A stretch of 64,000 bases of DNA, from NCBI GenBank assembly GCA_020226215.1, contig CM035232.1:56987220-57051219 (forward strand), given 5' to 3'. Numbering within the stretch: the stretch's first letter is position 1; every line of letters starts with the position of its first letter. The position numbers and the translations under genes were made by a program. This document shows, piece after piece, positions 24,268-35,264 of this stretch. The notes beneath the pieces are model-generated. The model worked only from the letters and a program-made list of their open reading frames with translations, was not told the origin of the DNA and searched no databases. This stretch comes from Sindora glabra (Eukaryota; Streptophyta; Magnoliopsida; Fabales; Fabaceae).

Positions 24268-25761
24268 AATGCCATCCTATCACTTTTCTTACTTTAGTTT
24301 TTTCATTTTGTTTTAATTTTTATTTTATTTTAATTTTTATATTTTATTTGTTTAAAAAAATAAAATACAAGTTATAAAAAATAAAAAAAGATAAAAGGAC
24401 ATCACTTCCTTTGAGAAAGGATACCCCCCACCTTTTTTTTTCAAAATAAGATAGGACGGTTTTAACTGTCCCACTCTATACATTTTTTTTAGTTGAAGAG
24501 AGTTTTTTTGTATTTATTTGATATTAAAAAAGATATTATGTTATGCAATTTCTATAATTGAATGGAATAAAATAGTTTAGAGGTTCAAACTATTTTAATA
24601 TTCTTGAGGTAAGTGATATTTTAAAAATTAAATTAAGCAAGCTAATTAAACTAAACAAGAATTTAATATTATTGTACATAAAATTGTCTTATAATTATCA
24701 TTTTTATGTATGTTATATCTTAATTTATTTTACTTTATTATATTTATACATGTGCACTTAAAATTAATAAAAAATTATTATTATACATTTGTGATGATGA
24801 AACAATATTAAAATTAATTACAAGTGCAATAAGTATGATTTTAATTTTCCTGAACAATTCTTTATTCAAATTTGACTATAAAGTTAGGCAAATTTAATAT
24901 TTTAAAAATTATAAAATCATGCTAAAATTATTATTTCAATTTTCCTAAGTAGTCCTATATTTGGATTTGACCATGAAATTAGATAAATTTGATGCATTAA
25001 AATTAAGTAATAATATTTGAATTATAATTTCAATTCTTCAATTTTTTTTATTTTAGATTTGATCATAAAGTTGGATAAATTTGATAATCTAAATTAAAAT
25101 TTTGTTGATGTGATGATAAATAAATAAATAAGTAAATAAAATTACTTAAAATAATTTTTTATTTTATTATTTTAATAAATTATATTACAGCCATTTTATT
25201 AAAAATATTCTGAGAATAATGAAATAAAAATCTTTATAAAAAGATAAAATAAGAAATTTTTTCAAAAATGATAAGATAAAAGCCTTTCAAAATAATAAAT
25301 TTATATCTATGATGTATGAAAGTTAAGTAATCTAATTCCAAGTGTAATTGTGATAGCACTTAATATTATTGAGGCATCTTATTTTATCCAAATCTTACCA
25401 TGAAATTAGGCAAATTTAGGTAACCAAATCAATAAATTAACTAAAATTAAAATCACATGTATTTAGGAAAAACATAGATGTAATATACTAGGATCATCAT
25501 AATTCAATTCAAAAGATAGAATTAGAATAAATTGGCAACTGTTCTTTGAATGGACATTATAGAGTACTAACAACTTCCCTACATGTAACCAACTCTTAAA
25601 TCTGAATTTTGGGAATGTAGACCATTTTCACTATTTCAATCACACTAAAAAAAATTATTGGTAGTAACTTCATTTTCTTTTATTTCATATCCATTATGTT
25701 TTCAAGGAGGCATAAAACTTGCTTGCCTCTCACGGATTCTACCGCAGGGCATGTCGTGACA
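23497..25761 (+). repeat. Gypsy element, right (3') LTR
   Basis: This 2,265-bp copy begins TATTAACACTC (TG changed to TA) and ends GTCGTGACA. It aligns with 4,728-6,821. It is longer partly because a TA run has expanded at 24,209-24,263, where the left copy has only a short interrupted TA stretch. Confidence 0.85.
24209..24263. repeat. (TA)n microsatellite in the right gypsy LTR
   Basis: This is a pure TA run of about 55 bases. The homologous site in the left LTR (about 5,408-5,430) is short and interrupted, so the expansion is specific to this copy. Confidence 0.95.
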
Positions 25762-25766
25762 ATTTA
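25762..25766. repeat. Target-site duplication, right copy (ATTTA)
   Basis: This is identical to 4,723-4,727 and closes the 21-kb gypsy insertion. Confidence 0.85.
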
Positions 25767-28259
25767 ATATACAACAAATGTCTAATATTTCTCATCATAT
25801 TCATTCGAACAACAGTTAATTAAAAATTGATGTGTTAATTCATATTCAATGTTAGTTTAAAATAAAATTGTCATATTAAGTTTTTTTTTATGTTAGACCC
25901 CTTATCTCTCATAAAAAAATAACGTTTTATAAAATTAGCTCATTAATATAACTGACATGTCAAGTTTTAATTATTTACAAAAATATACTACATCATTTTA
26001 TACATCGATTTTCTATTCAATTGATATAAATGTAAAGATATTAAAGGACAAATTTATAATAGTGATAACAATAAAAGTAAAAAGTATTACCATTTCAAGT
26101 TAAAATATGATCAACTTAAAAGAATAAAACTACTAAAAAATTAATAGTATAGCAGAGGAAGGAAGAAAAAGGTTTTCTAAATCATGAAAAAAGCATTAAA
26201 ACTATATTAGACATAAAGAAAGATGATAGTATAAAACAATATAAAGGAAATAAACTAAAGATATAACTTAAATAAGAATATATATATATATATATATATA
26301 TATGTTTAATAGTAAAAATAAATAGATAAAAAAAACTACACACTATTATAAAAAAGAAATAGAAGCAAAGTATATAGAATGTAATGTACAAAACATAAAG
26401 TGCACCAAATAAACTATTCATATTAGCAAAAAAGAGTAAATACACCTTATAACATACTACATTATTATCTCAAATATTAACCAAAAATATATAATAACAA
26501 AGGTAGAAAATAATACTAACAAAGAAAAAGAATGATAAACCCAAAAGAATAACAATATTATGAAAGAAAAGTATTTAGTATAGCAAGAGATCCATAGATG
26601 AATATAATGGAAATAACTTAAAGTTATCAATGAAAGAGAAATATTGGATTTACCTTCTAGTAGCTTAAGAACTCAAATTTGAAGTGGATGAAGAATAAAC
26701 TTTACATGAGGACTATCAAATAAGTTCAAAAAATGAAAGGATAATAACATAAATGTAAGACAAATGAATATATACTAGATTGAAAGATAGAAATTATAAA
26801 AAAATATATACAAGTCCCTGTTACTATTTTTCATTTCTTGGCTTTTCATTCCCAAGAAAGAAACTAAGTTTTGAAAATTGCTTTCAAAAAGTCATAGGAT
26901 AAGTATAAAAGAAAATAGAAAAGAGGCAATTAGGCCTTACCTCATCAAAAAATTAAAATTAAAAATTAAATTACTATATTACAACTTCTATATCACCTAA
27001 ATTTGAAAAACTTGACTAAACTTCCTAATTTTCATAAAACTAGAAGGCTAAGCAAACTTTCCAACTATAATAAAACCTATGAACAAAAAGCAAGTTAGAC
27101 AACTCCTAACGAAGAGTTTAAATGAGAAAATCTTTAATGCTAGGTGGATACAAAAGTGATAAAATAAAACATCAACTAAAGTAAAGCATTAATAGCAAAG
27201 GTAGAAAAGTAAACCAAAATGTGTAAGAAAGAATAAGTAACATCAAAAAACTAATATTTTATTCTACAATCTAAACCAAAAGATTGTTTCTTCTTTATGC
27301 TTATAGCATTAGAAAGATAAAATAAACAAAAGAAACATGAATGAAAAAGATAAAAACATTTGAATATATTTGGGTTGCATCATAAGAAACTATTATTTAA
27401 ATGTCACAATAATTTTTTTTGTTTTATACATTGATTTCTCAATACTAAGATTTTTTTTTGTTTATATTATTTTGGAAAACTTAATGTAAAATATAAGGAG
27501 GACTAAAAATCATAAATAAAAAAATCAATAAAACTATATGCTCAAAAAAAAATTTATATATATTCAGCGTTTATAATAGTTGCATAATTAAAATAGTAGA
27601 AAAAAATTGAAGCACTTATGTTCACATTCTTTATATGTTTTGCTAAATGTGCACAAATAAAATTTTAGTAATCCATTACCTTACACATAGATAAATGAAA
27701 TAATTTTCAATATTATCTAAGAGAAACACAATTGCATAAGAGTTTGTTCTTTTCCATGAAACATGTCACTTATGTTAATCAATGTATCTAGATAGCTAAA
27801 AATGAGACTAAATAGATATCATATTTAAAGATCCAGAATACAATCTAAATAAAAGCAACTCCAAAAATAAATAACACAGTTAAACATACGAACAAACAAC
27901 TTATAGATTTGATTTGATCCATCTAAAACATGTTGAATGGATGATAAAGCATAAATATTTTTTTATTATAGCTAAGAGCAAAAGCAACCAACTTCCACTC
28001 CTTCATAAACTAGGAGTCAAACACTCGATAACCTACAAAATGTAAAGAACAAAAATAGAATTCTGGTAATCCTTCAAATAGATGAATACATATTTCTAAA
28101 AAAACTTTAATAACATGAATATTTACCTCCCTTATTAAAGTAACAACTCTAAAAATGATACTATAAGTACTTGAGGTAAGAATTTGAGAAGTTCTAGACA
28201 TCTCAGTTTTAATTCCCTAAAAATAATCATTTAAGAATTAGATACAATAAGAATAAGAA
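25767..28259. other. A-rich non-coding stretch
   Basis: No exon or element was recognised. It contains a TA run at about 26,278-26,302. Open frames on the minus strand such as 26,182-26,445 are runs of F, I, Y and L codons and reflect composition only. Confidence 0.5.
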
Positions 28260-28289
28260 TATATAATAATTAACATTTTCATTGTTCAC

Positions 28290-28981
28290 TACTAACAAAT
28301 ATTTGCCTAATAGGTTTGTTAAAACTAATTAAAGGATCATACATGTCAAGCACATCATAATTCTCTTAAATATTATCAATGTTTAGCATAGAAACATGAA
28401 CTCTAAAACTAATATACTTTGTTTTGAAAAGCATCCATTATTTGTTAAGTTATACCACAACTTCAAATTTCCTACAAGAATAAAGAGATTACATTATTGT
28501 AAAGGGATTTGGAACATGAAATTATAAAAAAAAATTAGTACAAAAAAATTTTACAAATATATTTAAAAAAAATTTACTTAATTTTCTTATATTAAAAACA
28601 TCAACTTTCCTTTCATTTACACTAAGACCAATTAGCTTCTCAATATTATCATAAGAAAAATAAGAAAAGAGCAATAGTTTTGTCATTAGCAATAGTCAAA
28701 TAAACAGTGAACTTAAAGCAAAGAGAAACTTATCCATTTACATTTTTATCATAAAAAATAAAAAAAGTATTATAATCAAATTACAAAGAACTTACCAAGG
28801 AATAGATAAAGGTAGAAAGACATTACAATGTAAGCAATAGATCTTGCCATTCTTCCCTGTACGTTGTACTTACATTTCATGCAAGATTCATAAAACCAAG
28901 GACTATCCTTATTCTTGCAAAAAAATTCCATAGTCAAGGTTATAAAAGGAAAAAAAATCAATGAAATAAATAATTGGCTAT

Positions 28982-29017
<36 letters not shown>

Positions 29018-30050
29018 CATAAAATTGAAGCAATGAAAATTAATCTAGTTTGATGCAATAATCCTAAAAAGGCATTTCATTAGGAATTTAGTAACTAGAG
29101 TTTTAGGCACTGCAGCATCAATAATACTTGAAGGGGATTACATAATAACCCTATATAAAATGTAGAAACAAATTAGTTACCAAAAAAAATACTAAAAACT
29201 TAGTAATAATAATAAAAATATTTATACTTTGCATTTACTAGTTTTGTAAACTCTCACAAGTTTCATGGAAGGACTTAGTACAACTTAGGAAGCATTTTCA
29301 ACTTGCATGCTTGCATCAAATGAGTAAATGTTGAAAAAAGACAATTAGTCATAGAAAATGGTTTTAAAACAATCCATATAAATTAAATTAAAATTATATA
29401 TAAACGAATACATTTACAACCAAATATCTTAATCCTAGCAAATTGAAAAATCATCGCATTATCAACATGATCACTATACTTCATGTGATTCTATAGATAA
29501 TTAATTTAAAAATTCCATAATATACACTTCATAAAATAACCTTTACAATATTCAAATAAAAAAAGGTTAATATATAGATCTTCAAGATTAAAAAAAAACT
29601 AAAACTAAATATTATACGCTCATATCTTATAGTCTAAAGTAGCCTCAATACAACATATATGTTTACCATCAACAATATTATCTTGCACAAGTGAAACTTT
29701 TTTTATCTCGCCAATCACATCTTTAAATAAATAAAAAAACAAAATAATGAACTAATGTTAAGTGAATATCTACAAATGAAACAAACATAATGAACAATAA
29801 AGAGCAATAATTACAACTATACATTTAGGAGGAAAAGGCAAACATACCAAGCAAATATTATGTAGGAACTTGCCTATTCAAGATTTCCATGAAAAGGATG
29901 CATTGGAAACCATTGTATGGAACACCAAAATTAACTTTAATAACCCTCTATACTCATTGTGAATATAATATAAAACCCATGATGAGTTGCTCTAAAAGGA
30001 TTAACATTTTCAACCACGTCAAAATTTTCAACACAATAACAAAGTCTCTC
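28290..30050 (-). pseudogene. Replication protein A 70-kDa subunit-like gene remnant
   Basis: RPA1 binds single-stranded DNA through OB folds and a C-terminal zinc ribbon. On the minus strand the pieces appear in family order. One OB-like segment (about 30,045-29,950) reads YCVENFDVVENVNPFRATH. Another (about 29,730-29,635) reads FKDVIGEIKKVSLVQD and IVDGKHICCIE. The zinc ribbon (about 28,925-28,797) has SPWFYESCMKCKYNVQ followed, after a one-base frame change, by GKNGKIYCLHCNVFLP, giving two CxxC pairs. A last OB segment (about 28,700-28,590) reads FKFTVYLTIANDKTIALFS and IEKLIGLSVNE. A piece at 28,440-28,290 reads ISFRVHVSMLNIDN. The segments lie 200-700 bp apart as exons might, but stops and the frame change suggest a pseudogene. 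Plant genomes carry many RPA1-like copies, some captured by Helitrons; no Helitron helicase is seen here. Confidence 0.6.
28985..29014. repeat. (TA)n microsatellite
   Basis: A TA dinucleotide run of about 30 bases lies just upstream (minus-strand sense) of the RPA-like zinc-ribbon segment. Confidence 0.9.
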
Positions 30051-30839
30051 TATCAAATTACCCTAAGAATAATCTAATAAACTTGGACTAATGGTTGGTT
30101 GTATCTTATTCTTTGAAAAAAAATATATCATTGAAAATTCATATTTAAAAAACACATATTCTTAAACAAATTAGTGGTTATACATAATGCATTCAATTAA
30201 TTGTAAGACATTATCAATCCTAAGCTTCATCACATTTCACACCCTTCTTGTACAACCAACTATAAGCCAAGAAATCTTAGATTTGTTAGTGGAATGGAAA
30301 GAATCTAGCAAACAATCCATCTAAAATTTTAAAACAATAATGTTATCATGATATATATATAAGAGTATGAATGTCAAAATGTTAAATAATTACATACCAT
30401 AATCAGTTTACTCAAAAAATTTCTACATAAAAGGCAAAGAGGTTAAGAAAAAACATTCAATAAAAAAGAGACCACGGGACTCTTCATTGCTCACAATAAA
30501 AGAGAAGTCATATGCATGCCAAAAAATAAAAAAAGCTAACAATACAAAAAGCAAAATAATGGAAATAATACTATAGTAAGGCAAGGAGATCATGTAGTTT
30601 GTAAAAATAAAGAAGAATAGTCTTTTCATGGGGTTTCTTTGCCTTACTCATTTTCTAAAAGAGATCACCACTAACAATTAAAAGACAATAATGCAAAGAC
30701 ACAATAAAGCAAAGTTCATTAAGGCAAAAAACACAAATTAAAGCAAATGTTAGTAAGGTAAAAACACACAATAAATAAAGATGTACATACCTTAACACCC
30801 ATTTAGGAAAATGAAAACACCAAAAAAATTAATGAAAAA
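30051..30839. other. A-rich non-coding stretch upstream of the RPA-like remnant
   Basis: An N-terminal OB fold would be expected here on the minus strand, but I could not read one. Open frames such as 30,423-30,629 (minus) are low complexity. Confidence 0.4.
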
Positions 30840-31470
30840 TTATATGCTTAGAAACAATAATCATCAATTATAGAGCATACAAACCATTAACAAGAAATCC
30901 ATATCAACTAAAAATAAAACAACTACACAATAAGATAAAAGCTAAAGTTCAAGGGAAAAGTGATTGACACAAAAACAGATAACCTTAAAACCATTTCATC
31001 AACAATAGATATAAGTCATCAATGAAACTTCAAGATTTAAAACATGAAAAAATAATTTTTTTTAATTTTTATTCTAAACTTATAAACATAACAAAAGATC
31101 AAATGAATAAAAGAACAAAATAGAAACATATATTAAAGGAAAAAATAAAAATCAATGGAAAAAGACATTATATGGAATTCCAACATTAAATTTAGTATGA
31201 GAAAACATTGTATGACTTGTGTCACTTATAAGGTATATAAACTATCAATGAGAAATGCACTCAAGCAAAAATAAAACCACAAAATAATAAAACCAAGACT
31301 AAAATCCAAGAGAGAACTAATTGACAAAAAACATATAGCCATAAAATTATTTCATCATTAATGGATGGAAGCTATCAATGAAGACTTCAAGACTCAGAAC
31401 AACATGAAAGAGATTAATGAAAAAAATAACTTTTGCTATTTTAAACTTAGAAACATAACAAAATACTAAA
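30840..31470. repeat. Decayed tandem duplication, about 355-bp offset
   Basis: The blocks around 30,850-31,110 and 31,200-31,470 share order and sequence: an attgaca-type motif at 30,962 and 31,319, then aaaaccatttcatcaacaat versus a matching form, then tcatcaatgaaacttcaaga versus a matching form, then aacttagaaacataacaaaa. A weaker third copy may begin near 31,860. Identity is low, so the ends are approximate. Confidence 0.5.
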
Positions 31471-32799
31471 CATACAGACAATCAAAATAAAAACATGCAA
31501 AATGATCTTTTAAAACAAAGATTAGTAAGGTATGATTATGTGGTTTAAAAAATAAACAACAATATAGCACTTTTATATTTTTTTTCTTTTTTTTTCCTTT
31601 CTCAACTTCTAAAAGATATAAGCACTCATAATCAAAACAAAAAATAGTATCATAGACTTCAATACTAAGTGACTTCATAGGGCTCGAATATTATAATAAA
31701 GGAAGGAGTTTCATCCATTATAAAACAAATGATAGTAGCACAAAAACACAAGATAACATAAAGATCGATAAAGCAAAAACAGATAATAAGTGGAGATGTA
31801 CATATATGATTAATAGAAGAAGAAAACACTAGAAGAAGTAGTCAAAACTTACTTACCTAAAAACAAGAAACACCACTTATAAGCCATAAAAACTATCAGC
31901 ATAAAGTCCATCTCAAGTAGGAATCAAACAAAGAAGTTAAGGAGACATGTAAATAATAAGACTTTAAAAATTTTGCATACCACAGGTAACAAATGAAGTG
32001 GAGAAGAAATATACAATCTCTAGAAACAACAAATGAAAGACTCCTTCAATAAGCAAGTAAATAAAGCAAAGTAATATAGAAAACATAGAAAAGGAAAAGG
32101 AAAATGGCTAATTTCAGAAAATGGTCAGCAGATTTAAAATTCAAATTAAAAGGTGTATGACAATTAAAAACATTAGAAGACCAAAATTACAGTCACAAAC
32201 TAAAAGGAAACAAATCCTTCATTACCCTAAATAAGAAAAATTTTCAATAAGAACCAAAGATCATATAAAGAAACATTACATTAAAGCTTCCACATTAAGG
32301 AATAAATCTTCTAAAAAAAATAATAAGTGATCCATAAAAAATAGAGAATGGAAATTAAGATTTCCAAATTAGGGAGTAAATTTTCAAATAAAAAAAATTA
32401 AATTAGGGTTTTGTAAAACATAAAGAAGGAAAATTGTATGAATTAGAAGTAGATCAGGCTACAAAATGACACTAGTAGATACCAAATCTATCACAATCAA
32501 AAACTAAAAGTCATGACAAACACATGACTTAAGGGAAAAATATAACCATATAAGTCATGTTAGCCTAACACATTATAAGATAACTTATAACCTGATTCAA
32601 ACTCAAGTGGGCATATACCTATTATACAATCACTAACTTTTCACATACACATAGTCCCACACCGACTTTCTCACTTTTCAACGTTCACTTGTTAATTCAT
32701 ATATATTAATATAAAATTCATATCATTTGGTAACAAGACAATCCTTTCTTAATTATAACAAATACATACATGTAAATCAACAAAAGCATGCCCTACCTG
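31471..32799. other. A-rich non-coding stretch
   Basis: No coding or RNA feature was seen. It may continue the decayed duplication to the left. Confidence 0.4.
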
Positions 32800-35264
32800 T
32801 AGGTTTAATGGAGCACATCTAAGAATATTTAAAATTTTATAATTTTCCAAAGCATGTAAAAATTCTACATCAAACCCATATCAACAAAGTATGACTCACC
32901 ATAAAAGAATACTCCTCTCACTCTAAGGAGCTATAGATGATGGACTTAAAGACAAATCTCTATCTGAAAAATATTATAACAAAAAGAGTAAGTCGTTAAC
33001 TCAGTGAATAGATAATATAAATTTCTAATAGAAATAGGATAAGCCATAGCACAAGTTTTTCCTTAGAAAGAGTTAAATAGCTTTTCAATACTAAAAAGAT
33101 ATCATAAGAGTTATACAGTTATATTTGATAGAATAGCAATTGGAATATTCATTAAAAGTAGGATACTAAAACATAAGTTTTATACCAAAAGGTAGATAGT
33201 AAGTTTTTTAATCATAGTATAGGAAATCATTGTAACTATAGATTCATGGTAAAAATTTCAATACAATGTATTCATGATAAATAAATAATCAAAATTAATG
33301 TTAATAAATTTTAAAATACATAAATTATCAAAATTACACTTTTAAGTGAGAGATTTCTAGTTATGATTAACAAACATGAGCATTCAACTCATGAAATAAC
33401 AATCTTAGGAGAGCTCTGAGCTGTAAAGCAACCCATCAGGCTACCATAAACTAATCCACATGTGTTGGGTAACACACGAGGTTAGCAACTCCCCTACTAA
33501 TTGAGGTTTGAATCAAGATGCACCAAGGTTAACGTCATCACTATCGTTAGTTATAGTTTCTAACTAGTCATCTCCTAAAATAAGTTTATAAAAATAGTAA
33601 AACAACATATATATATATAAGTAATAGTTATATGAGAAAATAATTGGAAATAAATAGCTTCATAAATCAACAATTTAAAATAATCTTAATCCATACTCCT
33701 TTCAACTATGAGTAACTCATCAAGGCTTTGAACCATGGCATTCAACATCTTCAATATCAAATCATTCTAAATCATTAAAAATTAATTTTACAAGCATATA
33801 TGAAACTTCAACACATTATCACTTCATTCCCAATAATCTTTCAAAGAACATTATATAATAAGGTTTCAATAATATACTATTTCAAATAAGTCATATAAAA
33901 CAATTTCCTTATCATAAAATCATTTTAGTATTATTCTTAATTACTATAACTAAAGAAAATTTTAAGGTGCTTGTCCCAAGAATGCCTACAACTTACACAT
34001 ATATGAAACTAAAATGCATAGAAAACAATAACAATTAGTAAATTAATAAAATTAATATTCAAAGTATAGAGAAGTTTGGAAAATATATAAAAAAAGTGAA
34101 AATATGCATTATCTACTCACAAAATGGCCAATATGCTCAATTTTGATTTCTTCCTACTTCATGAACCACCAATGCCACTAGAAAGTGTTTCTTGGCCTTG
34201 TGCAAGTAATCAAACAACAATTCAAATACAAATCAACACCCAATTACATTATCAAGCTTTCCATTACAAAATCCCTAAATTTTCACACTATATGCATAAC
34301 CTAAGAACAAATTAATCTTTACTATCTACTAACTAATTTAAGCTAATCTAACTCCTAATTACGAAAATGAAGCTTAGGAATTACCTTATCAAGCAAATGA
34401 AAAGGATTTTCGGATATTGCTACCCAAAAATCCTAAAATCAAAACTAATAAAAGAAATCACGAAATAACAAATACAGTAATAAGAAACAGAGAGAAAGTG
34501 AAAGAAAATGTATGGAAATGGGAAAAAGAAGAGTTGTCTCATGTAGTTAGATGTGGAGAGGAAAAAAAAGAGGAGAAAAGCCTAGAAGAATGGGTTTGGG
34601 GTGTTTTTTCCATCTGGTTCTATTCCTAGTCATGTTTTTATTTTTGCTTCTGTGTCTGTCTCAGGTAGGGTTTTCCAGGTATTGGGTAAGGGGTTCAATA
34701 CATTAGGTCATAGGTTCAGCAACTTATTTACATTTCTGTCATTTAAGTAAATGTCCATTTACTTAAGACATAAATGTAAACAAGAAAATCCCCCATTTGG
34801 ATTTAAAAAATATATATATATCAAAAAATTCAAAACTCCCAAAAATAAAAATTTAGATTTTGGGTTCTAGTTCAAAATATCGAATTTTGAAAAATTTTAA
34901 AAACAGCATCTTCTTAAAAAGGTCATTTTAAGTTCTCAAAAATTCATTAAAAATCACTCCCTTTGATGTAAAATTAAAAGAGGAACAATTGTTAGGAATT
35001 TTTATTTTCAAATAATGCATATTTCATATAGCCCTCTAAGGGAGGTATCCCAAACTCAAAAATTTTTTTTGAATTTTGACAAACTCGGCTTTATTAGTGA
35101 AATTAAGTTAAATAATAGTATAAATCAAATTAAATTCTTTCAATAGTTGGAAAAGAAATAGTTTAAAGTCATTTAAGATAATCTTAAGTTCATATTAAAA
35201 CTATCTAGCCATATTTTTATGCTATAATGATTCTATGTTACCTATTAACAGTAGGACCATTACA
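32800..35264 (-). mobile_element. Possible decayed gypsy-type LTR (solo or truncated)
   Basis: Read on the minus strand, the right edge begins TGTAATGGTCCTAC at 35,264, like the LTR start of several plant gypsy families. Inside are phrases that I associate with plant gypsy LTRs: aagagtaagtcgttaactca with gtgaatag near 32,990, and gtaaagcaacccatcaggct and tgtgttgggtaacacacgag near 33,425-33,480. A purine-rich open frame lies at 34,417-34,629. No second copy and no target duplication were found, and the left boundary is a guess. Confidence 0.3.

Larger units (their letters stand above)
4728..25761 (+). mobile_element. Ogre/Tat-like Ty3-gypsy LTR retrotransposon with a nested copia element
   Basis: The element spans 21,034 bp, or about 12.1 kb without the copia insertion at 14,009-22,913. 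Seen directly: long paired LTRs (4,728-6,821 and 23,497-25,761), a perfect 5-bp target duplication ATTTA, a primer-binding site three bases after the left LTR, and a purine-rich tract before the right LTR. The primer-binding site resembles that of Ogre/Tat elements, which prime from tRNA-Arg. No protease, reverse transcriptase, RNase H or integrase could be read in the internal region. Only short unrecognised open frames (7,850-8,448 and 8,882-9,187) occur. The 3' half has a 64-bp tandem array, a feature known from Ogre-type elements. The most likely reading is a non-autonomous (LARD-like) Tat derivative mobilised in trans; loss of the pol region after insertion is the alternative. Confidence 0.85.

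Noticed and set aside
26182..26445. An 87-codon minus-strand frame with several hydrophobic stretches, like a membrane protein.
   Set aside because: It consists of F, I, Y, L and S codons from A-rich DNA and includes a TA microsatellite. There is no motif or conservation evidence.
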